DNA of 64,000 nucleotides from Serpentinimonas barnesii. GTDB lineage: Bacteria; Pseudomonadota; Gammaproteobacteria; Burkholderiales; Burkholderiaceae_C. Below the pieces are notes generated by a model. That model ran no database searches. It had not been told where the DNA came from and saw only the letters and a list, made by a program, of their open reading frames with translations. The DNA lies in NCBI RefSeq assembly GCF_000696225.1, contig NZ_BAWN01000006.1:1-64000 (forward strand), read 5' to 3'. The position numbers were made by a program, and so were the translations under genes. Of this stretch, positions 9,673 through 22,326 are shown one piece after another. Position 1 is the stretch's first letter, and each line of letters begins with the position of its first letter.

Positions 9673-11739
9673 ATGTACGCCACCGCCTTTCTCGACCTCC
9701 CCCCCTTGCACCGCGCCGGTGGCACGGTGCGCCTGCCCGGCTCCAAGAGCATCTCGAACCGGGTGCTTCTGCTGGCTGCGCTCAGCCAAGGCCAGACCCG
9801 GATCGAAGACCTGCTCGACTCCGACGACACCCGCGTCATGCTGACCGCGCTCGACGCGCTGGGCTGCCGCTTGCAACGCCACGGCCCGCACAGCCTCACG
9901 GTGCACGGCCTGGGCGGGCAACTGCCGGTGCGCCAAGCCAGCCTGTTTTTGGGCAACGCCGGCACCGCCATGCGCCCGCTGTGTGCCGCGCTGGCCCTGC
10001 TGGCCTGCCAGCACGGGGCGGCTTTCGAGCTCAGCGGCGTGGCGCGCATGCACGAGCGCCCCATCGGCGATTTGGCCGACGCGCTGCGCCAGCTCGGCTG
10101 TCCGGTGCAGCACCTGGGCCAGCCCGGCTACCCGCCGCTGCGCGTGGGCGACGGCGCGCCGCACGCGCTGCGGCTGGCCGAGCCCATCCGCGTGCGCGGC
10201 GACGTATCGAGCCAGTTCCTCACCGCCTTGTTGCTGGCGCTGCCGCTGGCGGCGCAGCAGCAGGCGATTGAAATCGAGGTCGTGGGCGAGCTCATCTCCA
10301 AGCCCTACATAGAAATCACGCTGGCGTTATTGGCGCGCTTTGGCGTGGCGGTGCAGCGCCAAGGCTGGCAGCGCTTTGTCATACCCGCCGGCAGCCGCTA
10401 CGCGTCGCCGGGGCAAATCCACGTCGAGGCCGACGCCTCCTCGGCCAGCTACTTCATCGCGCTCGGGGCCATCGCCCAGCCCAGCCCAGGGCACAGCGGC
10501 ATCACCATCGAAGGCGTGGGGCTGGACTCGATCCAGGGCGACATCCGTTTTGTGGAAGCCGCGCGCGCCATGGGGGCGCAGATCGAAGGCAGCGCCAATG
10601 CGCTGCACGTGCGGCGCGGCGCCTGGCCACTCAAGGCCATCGACCTCGACTGCAACGCCATCCCCGACGCCGCCATGACGCTTGCCGTGCTGGCGCTCTA
10701 CGCCGACGGCCCCTGCACCCTGCGCAACATCGCGAGCTGGCGCGTCAAGGAAACCGACCGCCTCGCCGCCATGCGCTGCGAACTCAGCAAGCTTGGCGCC
10801 TCAGTGGAGGAGGGGCCCGATTATCTGCGCGTGCACCCCCTGCCCGCCGATGGCCGCGGCTGGCAAACGGCCAGCATCCACACCTACGACGACCACCGGG
10901 TGGCGATGTGCTTTGCGCTGGCCGCCTTCAACCCGGCGCAACTCGGGCTGCGCATCGAAGACCCCAAGTGCGTGGCCAAAACCTTCCCCGATTTTTTCGA
11001 GACCCTGTTTGGCGTCTGCCAGGCGCAGCCGTCGCACATCCCGGTGCTGTGCATCGACGGCCCCAGCGCCTCCGGCAAGGGCACGCTGGCGGCCGAACTG
11101 GCGGCGCGGCTGGGCTACCACCTGCTCGATTCGGGCCTGCTGTACCGGCTGGTGGGGCTGGCGGCCGAGCGCGCCGGGCTCGACACCGCAGCCGCCGCCT
11201 TGCAGCAGCCCCAGCAGGCCGCCGCCTTGGGCCGGCTGGCGCAGCAGCTCCTGGTGCGCTTCGAGCAGGGCCGGGTCTGGTTGGGCCACGAGGATGTGAC
11301 AGACGAGGTGCGCAGCGAAGCCGCCGGCATGGCGGCCTCGCGCGTGGCCGTTGTGCCCGAGGTGCGCGCCGCCTTGCTCGACTTGCAACGCAACTTCCGG
11401 CGCTTGCCCGGCCTGGTGGCCGACGGGCGCGACATGGGCAGCGTCATCTTTCCCGACGCCGCGCTCAAGGTTTACCTCACCGCCAGCGCGGCCCAGCGTG
11501 CCCAGCGGCGGCTGTGGCAGTTGCAAGAGCGGGGCGAAAGTGCTACAATTAAAGACCTTTTGGCTGACTTAGAGGCACGCGATGAGCGCGACCGCTCGCG
11601 CAGCGCAGCGCCTTTGAAGCCGGCCGAAGGAGCCCTCCTGCTAGACAACTCCGCCCTGAGCATCGAGCAATCGGTGCAGCAGGTGTTGGACTGGTGGCAG
11701 GCAAGTCCGGTGTTGCGCCCAAGCGCTGCGCTGGAATAG
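9673..11739 (+). CDS. aroA-cmk: Fused EPSP synthase (AroA) and cytidylate kinase (Cmk)
   Basis: One uninterrupted frame of 688 codons encodes two enzymes usually made from adjacent genes. Residues 1 to about 450 are 3-phosphoshikimate 1-carboxyvinyltransferase: PGSKSISNR at 22-30, [10 protein letters not shown] at 94-103 (the class I, glyphosate-sensitive form) and the [12 protein letters not shown] block. Residues from about 455 are cytidylate kinase, with P-loop GPSASGKGT at 463-471, [13 protein letters not shown] and the DERDRSRS lid. No stop codon, start codon with Shine-Dalgarno or linker separates them. The first part works in the shikimate pathway, the second phosphorylates CMP/dCMP. 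The ATG at 9673 is chosen because similarity begins there. A promoter for rpsA lies inside the cmk part. Confidence 0.93.
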   Translation: MYATAFLDLPPLHRAGGTVRLPGSKSISNRVLLLAALSQGQTRIEDLLDSDDTRVMLTALDALGCRLQRHGPHSLTVHGLGGQLPVRQASLFLGNAGTAMRPLCAALALLACQHGAAFELSGVARMHERPIGDLADALRQLGCPVQHLGQPGYPPLRVGDGAPHALRLAEPIRVRGDVSSQFLTALLLALPLAAQQQAIEIEVVGELISKPYIEITLALLARFGVAVQRQGWQRFVIPAGSRYASPGQIHVEADASSASYFIALGAIAQPSPGHSGITIEGVGLDSIQGDIRFVEAARAMGAQIEGSANALHVRRGAWPLKAIDLDCNAIPDAAMTLAVLALYADGPCTLRNIASWRVKETDRLAAMRCELSKLGASVEEGPDYLRVHPLPADGRGWQTASIHTYDDHRVAMCFALAAFNPAQLGLRIEDPKCVAKTFPDFFETLFGVCQAQPSHIPVLCIDGPSASGKGTLAAELAARLGYHLLDSGLLYRLVGLAAERAGLDTAAAALQQPQQAAALGRLAQQLLVRFEQGRVWLGHEDVTDEVRSEAAGMAASRVAVVPEVRAALLDLQRNFRRLPGLVADGRDMGSVIFPDAALKVYLTASAAQRAQRRLWQLQERGESATIKDLLADLEARDERDRSRSAAPLKPAEGALLLDNSALSIEQSVQQVLDWWQASPVLRPSAALE
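11521..11549 (+). promoter_or_regulatory. Sigma-70-type promoter inside cmk, probably for rpsA
   Basis: TTGCAA at 11521-11526 is separated by 17 bp from TACAAT at 11544-11549, and TG sits one base before the -10, making an extended -10. An A/T-rich stretch follows. It would start an rpsA transcript about 350 bp ahead of its start codon. In E. coli the main rpsA promoter also lies within cmk, which supports the reading. Confidence 0.55.
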
Positions 11740-11902
11740 CAAGTTAAGCAGGCCCCAAAGGCCCCGCCGGCTGTTTCTGTCAGCCGCAGGCCCGAGGGTT
11801 CACAACCACGAAACCCGCAGCGCCCATTGGCCTTGCGTTTTTGCACCCGCCGCATGCCTTGCGCTCACCCCCTTGCAAGGCGCTCGCGGCACAGGAAGCC
11901 CC

Positions 11903-13582
11903 ATGTCTGAATCTTTTTCCGCCCTATTTGAAGAGTCGCTCAAGCGCGCCGAAATGCGCCAAGGCGAGGTCATCACCGCCGAAGTCGTGCGCATCGAGCA
12001 CAACCACGTCGTGGTCAATGCCGGACTCAAGTCCGAAGCCTACGTGCCGATTGCCGAGTTCAAGAACGATCAGGGCGAACTCGAAGTCCAAGCCGGCGAC
12101 TTCGTCTCGGTGGCCGTGGAAGCGGTCGAAAACGGCTACGGCGACACCATCCTGTCGCGCGACAAAGCCAAGCGTCTGGCCTCTTGGATGGCGCTGGAGC
12201 GCGCGCTCGAATCGGGCGATTTCGTCACCGGCACCACCAGCATCAAGATCAAAGGCGGCCTCAAGGTCATGGTCAACGGCATCAGCGCCTTCCTGCCCGG
12301 ATCGCTGGTCGACAGCCGCCCCACCAAAGACCTCAGCCCCTACGAGAACAAAACGCTCGAATTCAAGGTCATCAAGCTCGACCGCAAACGCAACAACGTG
12401 GTGCTGTCGCGCCGCGCCGTGGTCGAGGCCTCGATGGGCGAAGAACGCGCCAAGCTGCTCGACACCCTGCGCGAAGGCTCGATCGTGCACGGCGTGGTCA
12501 AAAACATCACCGAATACGGCGCCTTCGTCGATTTGGGTGGCATCGACGGCCTGCTGCACATCACCGACATGGCTTGGCGGCGCGTGCGTCACCCTTCCGA
12601 GGTGGTGCAACCGGGCCAAGAAGTCACGGCCAAAGTGCTCAAGTTCGACGCCGAGAAGCAGCGCGTCAGCCTAGGCCTCAAGCAAATGGGCGACGACCCC
12701 TGGATGGGCGTGGCGCGCCGCTACCCGGCCAGCACGCGCATGTTCGGCAAGATCACCAACATCGCCGACTACGGCGCCTTTGTTGAGCTCGAACCGGGCA
12801 TCGAAGGGCTGGTGCACGTCTCTGAAATGGACTGGACCAACAAGAACATCGCCCCCAACAAACTGGTCGCCCTGGGTGACGAGGTCGAGGTGATGGTGCT
12901 CGAGATCGACGAAGACAAGCGCCGCATCTCGCTGGGCATGAAACAGTGCCGCGCCAACCCTTGGCACGAGTTTGCCGAAGCCACCAAGCGCGGCGACCGC
13001 GTCAAGGGCCCGATCCGCTCCATCACCGACTTCGGCGTGTTCGTCGGCTTGGCCGCGGGCATCGACGGCTTGGTGCATTTGTCCGACCTGTCTTGGAACG
13101 AAGCCGGCGAAACCGCCGTGCGCAACTTCAAGAAAGGCCAAGAAGTCGAGGCCATCGTGCTGGCGGTCGATGTGGAGCGTGAGCGCATCAGCCTCGGCAT
13201 CAAACAGCTCGACGGCGACCCCTTCACCACCTTCGTCTCGATGAACGACAAGGGCGCCAGCGTGACCGGCAAGGTCAAGACGGTGGACGCCAAAGGCGCC
13301 GAAATCGACCTCGGCAGCGACGTGATCGGCTACCTGCGGGCTTCCGAAATCGCGCGCGACCGGGTTGAAGACGCTCGCAACGTGCTCAAAGAGGGCGATG
13401 AAGTGACGGCCGTGGTGGTCAACGTGGACCGCAAGACGCGCAACATCCAGCTTTCGATCAAAGCCAAGGACATGGCCGAGCAGCAAGAGGCGATGGCCAA
13501 CCTGAGCCAGCAAAATGCGGGCAATGCGGGCACCACCAGCCTCGGGGCCCTGCTGCGCGCCAAGCTCGACAACAACGGTTGA
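11903..13582 (+). CDS. rpsA: 30S ribosomal protein S1
   Basis: S1 binds mRNA leaders and helps the 30S subunit unfold and load them. The 559-residue protein contains six S1/OB-fold domains; repeated copies of [19 protein letters not shown]-like and RISLG(I/M)KQ-like blocks are visible from about residue 20 to 530. The length matches E. coli S1 (557). The ATG at 11903 is chosen over the upstream in-frame ATG at 11873 because homology starts at [13 protein letters not shown]. ihfB follows after 7 bp, as in many proteobacteria. Confidence 0.97.
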   Translation: MSESFSALFEESLKRAEMRQGEVITAEVVRIEHNHVVVNAGLKSEAYVPIAEFKNDQGELEVQAGDFVSVAVEAVENGYGDTILSRDKAKRLASWMALERALESGDFVTGTTSIKIKGGLKVMVNGISAFLPGSLVDSRPTKDLSPYENKTLEFKVIKLDRKRNNVVLSRRAVVEASMGEERAKLLDTLREGSIVHGVVKNITEYGAFVDLGGIDGLLHITDMAWRRVRHPSEVVQPGQEVTAKVLKFDAEKQRVSLGLKQMGDDPWMGVARRYPASTRMFGKITNIADYGAFVELEPGIEGLVHVSEMDWTNKNIAPNKLVALGDEVEVMVLEIDEDKRRISLGMKQCRANPWHEFAEATKRGDRVKGPIRSITDFGVFVGLAAGIDGLVHLSDLSWNEAGETAVRNFKKGQEVEAIVLAVDVERERISLGIKQLDGDPFTTFVSMNDKGASVTGKVKTVDAKGAEIDLGSDVIGYLRASEIARDRVEDARNVLKEGDEVTAVVVNVDRKTRNIQLSIKAKDMAEQQEAMANLSQQNAGNAGTTSLGALLRAKLDNNG

Positions 13583-13589
13583 CCCGGCC

Positions 13590-13898
13590 ATGACGCGCAG
13601 CGATCTGGTGCAGGCTTTGGCAGAGCGCTTTGGCCAGTTGGGTCAGCGCGATGCCGAATTGGCCGTCAAGACGATCCTGTCGGCCATTGCGCAGGCCTTG
13701 GTCAAGGGCCAGCGCGTCGAGGTGCGCGGTTTTGGCAGCTTTACGCTAAACGAACGCGCGGCGCGCATGGGCCGCAACCCGCGCAGCGGTGCGAGCGTGG
13801 CCATCGAGGCCAAGCGCGTGCCGCACTTCAAACCCGGTAAAGCCCTGCGCGAGCAGGTCGATGCCGGGGGCGCGGCCTCCCGTTCAAATTCCGCTTGA
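13590..13898 (+). CDS. ihfB: Integration host factor subunit beta
   Basis: IhfB pairs with IhfA to make IHF, a sequence-specific DNA-bending protein of the nucleoid. The 102-residue protein starts [14 protein letters not shown] and has the beta-arm region [20 protein letters not shown] with the intercalating proline in NPRSG. The last 15 residues form an Ala/Ser-rich tail beyond the E. coli length (94). The ATG at 13590 lies 7 bp after rpsA; the longer upstream frame overlaps rpsA and is rejected. Confidence 0.95.
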   Translation: MTRSDLVQALAERFGQLGQRDAELAVKTILSAIAQALVKGQRVEVRGFGSFTLNERAARMGRNPRSGASVAIEAKRVPHFKPGKALREQVDAGGAASRSNSA

Positions 13899-13971
13899 GT
13901 GCGCCAGCGCGTGTGCAAGGGTGTGGGGGCGCGCAAGCCCGCTACAATCTTGCACACCACTGGGGGCAAGC

Positions 13972-14265
13972 GTGAATTACCTCTCGTGGCTGCTCAAGGC
14001 AGCCATTTTTTTTGTCGTGTTTGCGTTCGCGCTCAACAACCAAGGCGCCGTTCGTCTGCATTTGTTTTTTGGTGCCTACTGGGACGCCCCGCTGGTGCTG
14101 GTGGTGCTGGCGGCGCTGGTGCTGGGTGTCGCACTGGGTGTGGCGGTCATGACGCCGCTGTGGCTGCGCGCGCGCCGGGCGGCACGGGCCGCAGTGGCTG
14201 CACCGGTCAGCCACACCGAATCCAAAGCAAGCGGCGGCGGCGAACCACCTCCTCATGGAATTTGA
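13972..14265 (+). CDS. lapA: LapA-family inner-membrane protein (YciS)
   Basis: LapA (DUF1049) works with LapB in controlling lipopolysaccharide synthesis at the inner membrane. The 97-residue protein has two transmembrane segments, about residues 4-22 and 40-65, followed by a basic cytoplasmic tail. The GTG at 13972 is the start; the frame is open further upstream inside ihfB without similarity. A TACAAT hexamer at 13943-13948 could be its -10, though no good -35 accompanies it. Its last 11 bases overlap the start of lapB, consistent with coupled synthesis of the two partners. Confidence 0.85.
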   Translation: MNYLSWLLKAAIFFVVFAFALNNQGAVRLHLFFGAYWDAPLVLVVLAALVLGVALGVAVMTPLWLRARRAARAAVAAPVSHTESKASGGGEPPPHGI

Positions 14266-15403
14266 CCTAATCAGCCTGCTCTGGGGCCTGCCGGCGGCAT
14301 TTGCGCTGGGCTGGCTGGCTTCGCGCTTCGATTTGCGCCAGATGCGGCTAGAAAACCGGCGCGCCCCCAAGGCCTACTTTCGGGGCCTGAACCACCTGCT
14401 CAACGAGCAACACGACCAGGCCATCGACGCCTTCATCGAGGCGGTGCAAAACGACCCCGACACCTCCGAGCTGCATTTTGCGCTGGGCAACTTGTTTCGC
14501 CGCCGCGGCGACTACGACCGCGCGGTGCGGGTGCACGAGCACCTGCTGGCGCGCGCCGACTTGTCGGCCCGCGAGACCGAGCGTGCGCGCCATGCGCTGG
14601 CGCAGGATTTTCTTAAGGCGGGCCTGCTCGACCGCGCCGAGGCGGCGCTGTTGCGGCTCGAAGGCACCCCGTTGCAAACCGATGCCCGATTGGCCCGTCT
14701 GGCCATTTACGAGCGCACGCGCGACTGGAGCCAAGCGGGCGCAATGGCCGAGCTGCTCGAGGACGCCGGTCGTGGCAGCTTTCAGTTGCGGCTGGCGCAT
14801 TACCGCTGCGAGCAAGCCGCCACCTTGCGCCAGCAGCAGCACACCACCGAGGCCTTGGTGCTGCTGGAGCAACTGGTGCAGCGCATCCCCGAATCGGCGC
14901 GGGCTTGGGTGCAGCTGGCCGATTTGCGCCACAGCCTGCAGCAGACCGAAGGGGCTTGGGATGCCTTGCAGCACCTGGTGCAGCACACGCCCTCGCACCT
15001 GCCGCTGGTGGCGCACAATCTGGCGCTGTGGGGCAAACGCCTGGGGCGCACCCAGGCCGTGCGGGCCACACTGCAACAGTGGAGTCAGCAGCACACAGCC
15101 TCGCTCGACGTCACGCAAGCCTTGGCCAGCCTAGAAGACGATGTGCAAGCGGCGCGCGCCCGTTACCTCGAACACTTGAGGCGAGAGCCCTCGCTGGTGG
15201 CCGCCAACCTGTGGCTGGGTGGGGCTCACTGGGGCCTGCCAGAAGAAGAAAGCCTCATCAAACCGGCGCTCGAGCGCGCCTGCGAGCCGCTCAAACGCTA
15301 CCGCTGCGCCGGCTGCGGCTTTGAGGCGCGCCAGTACTTCTGGCACTGCCCCGGCTGCCAGAGCTGGGACAGCTACCCGCCGTTGCGCATCGAAGAGATC
15401 TGA
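14255..15403 (+). CDS. lapB: Lipopolysaccharide assembly protein B (LapB/YciM)
   Basis: LapB regulates LpxC turnover by FtsH and so sets lipopolysaccharide levels. The 382-residue protein has an N-terminal membrane anchor (about residues 5-24), a basic stretch, then tetratricopeptide repeats through about residue 330. A C-terminal rubredoxin-like metal site has C351xxC354 and C365xxC368. Length and domain order match E. coli LapB (389). It overlaps lapA by 11 bp and ends the conserved rpsA-ihfB-lapAB run. Confidence 0.93.
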   Translation: MEFDLISLLWGLPAAFALGWLASRFDLRQMRLENRRAPKAYFRGLNHLLNEQHDQAIDAFIEAVQNDPDTSELHFALGNLFRRRGDYDRAVRVHEHLLARADLSARETERARHALAQDFLKAGLLDRAEAALLRLEGTPLQTDARLARLAIYERTRDWSQAGAMAELLEDAGRGSFQLRLAHYRCEQAATLRQQQHTTEALVLLEQLVQRIPESARAWVQLADLRHSLQQTEGAWDALQHLVQHTPSHLPLVAHNLALWGKRLGRTQAVRATLQQWSQQHTASLDVTQALASLEDDVQAARARYLEHLRREPSLVAANLWLGGAHWGLPEEESLIKPALERACEPLKRYRCAGCGFEARQYFWHCPGCQSWDSYPPLRIEEI

Positions 15404-15424
15404 ACGTTCCCAAGGAATCCTGCC

Positions 15425-17050
15425 ATGCCCACCCTGCCGCGCACCGAGGTCCTAGTCATCGGCGCTGGGCTGGCCGGCTTGGTGACGGCGCTGGAGTGCC
15501 TGCGCGCTGGTCGGCGCGTCACGCTGCTGGACCGCGACACCCCAGAGCGTCTGGGCGGTCTGGCGCGCTGGGCTTTTGGCGGCATGTGCCTGATCGATAC
15601 CCCGCTGCAGCGGCGCAAGCGCATCCCCGACAGCCCCGAGCGGGCCTTGCAAGACTGGCTGCGCTTTGGCGAGCTCGATGCCAGCGAAGTGTGGCCCCGG
15701 CGCTGGGCCGAACATTACGTGCAGCGCAGCACGCCCGAGGTTTATGAGTGGCTGCTGGGTCACGGCCTGCGCTTTTTGCCTGCCGTCAACTGGGTCGAGC
15801 GCGGCCAGTACGGCGAGGGCAACAGCCTGCCGCGCTACCACGTGCTGTGGGGCACCGCCGCGCACCTGACGCAGACCGTCATCGCCGCCTTGCAGCAAGC
15901 CGCACGCAGCCGTGGCAGCGATCGCCTGCTGCTGCGGCATCGGCACCGCGTCACCGAACTCACGCGGCTGGCGGGCCGTGTCAATGGGGCCATCGCCATC
16001 GACGAAGCCAGCGGGGTCGAGCAGGTTTTCGAGGCCGATCATGTGGTGGTCGCCACCGGCGGGATCAACGGCAGCCTGGAGCAGGTGCGCCGCCACTGGC
16101 CGACTGGCTCAGCGCCACCGCCCGATCTGCTCAACGGCGCCCACCCCTACGCCGACGGTGTGTTGCATCAGCGCGTGCAGGCCTTGGGTGGGCAGGTCAC
16201 GCACGCTGGGCGAATGTGGAACTACGCCGCCGGGGTGCCGCACCCACAGCCGCATTTCGCTGGGCATGGGCTCTCGCTCATACCCTGCAAATCGGCGCTC
16301 TGGCTCGACAGCAGCGGGCGGCGCATCGGGCCGCAAGCGCTGGTCACCGGTTTTGACACCCACGCCCTGTGCCAGCAGGTGGCGGCGCAACCGCGCGGCT
16401 ACACGTGGCAGTTGCTCAACTGGCGCATCGCCGCCAAGGAGCTGGCGATTTCCGGCGCCGAACACAACCTGCACATCCGCGAGCGCAACTGGCTGGCGTT
16501 TTTGCGCGAAACCCTGCTCGGCAACCACCGGCTGGTGCGCCAGATGCTGGCCGAGAGCCCGCAGTTCATCGCCGCCGACACCCTGCCCGAGCTGGAGCAG
16601 CGCATGAACGCGCTCGCTGGCAACCCAGACCTGGCCCCCGGCACCCTGCAAGCCACCGTGGCCGCCTTCGACGCCCAGTTCAGCGCCGGGCTGGCGCACT
16701 GCAACGACGATCAAATCCGCCGCATCCTGCACGCCCGGCTTTGGGGCCCCGATCGGCTGCGCACCTGCGCCCCGGCGCCCTTGAGCCAGCCCGGGGCCGG
16801 GCCGTATATCGCCATTCAGGTGCGGCTTATCTCCCGCAAGAGCCTGGGCGGCTTGCAGACCGACTTGCACAGCCGGGTGCTCGACCACACCGGCCAGCCG
16901 CTGCCCGGCCTCTACGCCGTTGGTGAGGCAGCCGGTTTTGGTGGCGGCGGGGCCTGCGGCAAACGCTCGCTGGAGGGCACCTTCCTGCCCGGCTGCATCC
17001 TCACGGCGCGCGCCGCCGCTCGCCACCTTGCCCTTGGAGACACCCCATGA
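15425..17050 (+). CDS. FAD-dependent dehydrogenase (fumarate reductase/ketosteroid dehydrogenase fold)
   Basis: The 541-residue flavoprotein has a dinucleotide-binding motif GAGLAGLVTALE near residues 13-24, an ATGG motif near 205, and the second FAD contact GLYAVGEAAGFGGGGACG near the C-terminus. This is the pattern of FAD_binding_2 flavoproteins such as 3-ketosteroid-delta1-dehydrogenases and fumarate reductases. No signal peptide or haem motif is present, so it is probably cytoplasmic. It overlaps the downstream TPP enzyme in an ATGA arrangement, which suggests the two act on one pathway. The substrate cannot be read from the sequence. Confidence 0.75.
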   Translation: MPTLPRTEVLVIGAGLAGLVTALECLRAGRRVTLLDRDTPERLGGLARWAFGGMCLIDTPLQRRKRIPDSPERALQDWLRFGELDASEVWPRRWAEHYVQRSTPEVYEWLLGHGLRFLPAVNWVERGQYGEGNSLPRYHVLWGTAAHLTQTVIAALQQAARSRGSDRLLLRHRHRVTELTRLAGRVNGAIAIDEASGVEQVFEADHVVVATGGINGSLEQVRRHWPTGSAPPPDLLNGAHPYADGVLHQRVQALGGQVTHAGRMWNYAAGVPHPQPHFAGHGLSLIPCKSALWLDSSGRRIGPQALVTGFDTHALCQQVAAQPRGYTWQLLNWRIAAKELAISGAEHNLHIRERNWLAFLRETLLGNHRLVRQMLAESPQFIAADTLPELEQRMNALAGNPDLAPGTLQATVAAFDAQFSAGLAHCNDDQIRRILHARLWGPDRLRTCAPAPLSQPGAGPYIAIQVRLISRKSLGGLQTDLHSRVLDHTGQPLPGLYAVGEAAGFGGGGACGKRSLEGTFLPGCILTARAAARHLALGDTP

Positions 17051-18699
17051 ACGGCGCCCATGCCCTGCTCAAAACCCTGGTCGATGCCGGTGTCGACACC
17101 TGCTTCACCAACCCCGGCACCTCGGAAATGCACTTCGTCGCCGCGCTCGACCGCACGCCGCAGATGCGCGCCGTGCTGACCTTGTTCGAAGGCGTGGCCA
17201 CCGGGGCCGCCGACGGTTACGCACGCATGGCCGACAAACCCGCCGCCACCCTGCTGCACCTAGGCTGTGGCTTGGGCAACGGCTTGGCCAACTTGCACAA
17301 TGCGCGCAAGGCCCGGGTGCCGCTGCTCAACATCGTGGGCGACCACGCCACCAGCCACGTGCAGCACGACGCACCCTTGCAGTCGGATATTGAGACCGTG
17401 GCGCGCAACGTCTCGCTCTGGGTGCGCACCTCGGCCAGCAGCCCAGCGCTGTGCCAGGACGCGCTCGATGCCTTGGCCGCCTGCAAGGGCCCACCGGGTG
17501 CCGTCGCCACCCTGATCTTGCCGGCCGACGTCTCGTGGGGTGAGGGCGCGCAGCCGCTGGCAGCGGCCCCTGCGGCCGCGCCGCCCTTGGCCAGCACCGA
17601 TGCGTTGGAGCGTTTGGCCCGTGTGCTGCAAGGCCCGGGGCGCAAAGCGCTGCTGCTGGGCGGCCGCGCACTGCGCCAGACGGCCCTGCTGGCGGCGGCG
17701 CGCCTGGCCGCGCACACCGGGGTGCAACTGTTTGCCGAAACCTTCCCGACCCGCATGCAGCGCGGGGCCGGCCTGCCCGCCGTCGAGCGCATCGCTTATC
17801 TGGCCGAACTGGCCGCGGTGCAACTGCGCGGCCTCGATCATTTGGTTTTGATCGACGCCAAAGAGCCGGTCTCGTTTTTTGCCTACCCCGGCCAAGCCAG
17901 CCGCTTGGTACCCGAGGGCTGCACGCTGCACACCCTGTGCAGCGCCGAGCAAGATGTGGCTGGAAGCTTGGAACAACTGGTGCAGACCGTGGGAGCCGCA
18001 CAAGCCACGCCCGCCTTGCAGCCGGCCCGGCGCGCCCCGCGCCCGAGCGGCAAATTCAGCGCCGACAAGGTCTGCAAAGCGCTGGGGCACCTGCTGCCCG
18101 AGCGCGCCATCGTGGTTGATGAAGCCCAGACCTCCGGCCTGCTGCTGCCGCTCTACAGCGCCGGTGCGCCGGCGCACGATCTGCTCACCCTCACTGGCGG
18201 GGCCATTGGCCAGGGCATGCCCTGTGCCGTTGGGGCCGCCTTGGCCTGCCCAGATCGGCCGGTGATCTCGCTCAACGGCGACGGCTCGGCCATGTACACC
18301 CTGCAAGCGCTCTGGACCATGGCGCGCGAGCGGCTGCACGTGATCAACATCGTCTTCAACAACCGCAGCTACGCCATCTTGAACCTGGAGTTGCAGCGCG
18401 TCGGGGCCGAAGCAGGCGGGCGGGCCGCGCAGCAGCAGTTCGACCTGAGCCAGCCGCCGCTGGACTTTGTGGCGCTGGGGCAAGGCATGGGCGTGCCCTC
18501 GCGCCGCGCCCGCAGCACCGAAGAATTTCTGGACGCGCTCGAGCACGCCCTGCGCACCCCCGGCCCGCACCTGATCGAAGCGGTGGTGCCGCGCTCGGTC
18601 AGTGGTCTGAAGCTGCGCTTGTTGCCCTATCTGCTGCACTCGCTGCGGCATTTGCCGCGCCCCATGGCGCTCGGCATCAAGCGCGCCGTGGCGCCTTAA
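17047..18699 (+). CDS. Thiamine-pyrophosphate enzyme, acetolactate synthase large-subunit-like
   Basis: The 550-residue protein has the three-domain TPP-enzyme architecture. The catalytic glutamate is in TLFEGVATGAADGYARM near residue 41-57, and the TPP/magnesium motif runs from NGDGS to FNN about 30 residues later (around 415-445). It resembles the IlvB/MdlC group. A real acetolactate synthase would be expected beside ilvH and ilvC; here the partner is an FAD dehydrogenase and no ilvH is nearby, so a decarboxylase or carboligase on another 2-oxo acid is as likely. It begins within the upstream stop codon (ATGA) and converges on gcvP with only 23 bp between stops. Confidence 0.75.
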   Translation: MNGAHALLKTLVDAGVDTCFTNPGTSEMHFVAALDRTPQMRAVLTLFEGVATGAADGYARMADKPAATLLHLGCGLGNGLANLHNARKARVPLLNIVGDHATSHVQHDAPLQSDIETVARNVSLWVRTSASSPALCQDALDALAACKGPPGAVATLILPADVSWGEGAQPLAAAPAAAPPLASTDALERLARVLQGPGRKALLLGGRALRQTALLAAARLAAHTGVQLFAETFPTRMQRGAGLPAVERIAYLAELAAVQLRGLDHLVLIDAKEPVSFFAYPGQASRLVPEGCTLHTLCSAEQDVAGSLEQLVQTVGAAQATPALQPARRAPRPSGKFSADKVCKALGHLLPERAIVVDEAQTSGLLLPLYSAGAPAHDLLTLTGGAIGQGMPCAVGAALACPDRPVISLNGDGSAMYTLQALWTMARERLHVINIVFNNRSYAILNLELQRVGAEAGGRAAQQQFDLSQPPLDFVALGQGMGVPSRRARSTEEFLDALEHALRTPGPHLIEAVVPRSVSGLKLRLLPYLLHSLRHLPRPMALGIKRAVAP

Positions 18700-18722
18700 A
18701 CGAACTGGTCCGGTGTTAGGGC

Positions 18723-21749
<3,027 letters not shown>

Positions 21750-21912
21750 CGCGAGCGGGCAGCAGCGGGGTGAATAGGGGTGTGGCGGAGTGGCCGATGA
21801 GGGGGCGCGAGCGGTGTGCGCTCAGGCTAGCCGCTGCGCATCTGGAGCGTGAAAACGGCGGGCACGCAGCGCATGCAGCGCAATCCCTCTACTGGGCGCG
21901 CTCACTTGGCGC

Positions 21913-22278
21913 TCACTGCGTCAACTGGGTGTAGGCGGCTTCGTCGAGCAAGGCATCCAGTTCGGCCGGTTGGCTGAAGCGGATTTTGAAAAACCAGCCC
22001 GCGCCCAGTGGGTCGGAGTTGGCCAGCGCCGGGTCGGCGCGCAGCGCCTCGTTGACTTCGAGCACGGTGCCGCTGAGCGGCATATAAATGTCGGACGCCG
22101 CTTTCACGGATTCGACCACGCCGGCCACGGCTTTTTGCTCCAACGCCGCGCCGATTTCGGGCAGTTCCACAAACACCACGTCGCCCAGCGCGTCTTGCGC
22201 ATGCGCCGTGATGCCGACGGTGGCGCAGTCGCCTTCGACGCGCACCCATTCGTGGTCGGGGGTGAATTTCAAACTCAT
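21913..22278 (-). CDS. gcvH: Glycine cleavage system H protein
   Basis: GcvH is the lipoylated carrier that shuttles the aminomethyl intermediate between GcvP, GcvT and the lipoamide dehydrogenase. The 121-residue protein has the lipoylation motif VVESVKAASD with the modified lysine at residue 59, and the HEWVRVEG start typical of the family. It lies 48 bp after gcvT and 163 bp before gcvP on the same strand. Confidence 0.97.
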   Translation of the reverse strand: MSLKFTPDHEWVRVEGDCATVGITAHAQDALGDVVFVELPEIGAALEQKAVAGVVESVKAASDIYMPLSGTVLEVNEALRADPALANSDPLGAGWFFKIRFSQPAELDALLDEAAYTQLTQ

Positions 22279-22326
22279 CGGTCTATTCCTTGCATGGGGG
22301 TGGGGCGCGCCAAGCGCGCAAACAGT

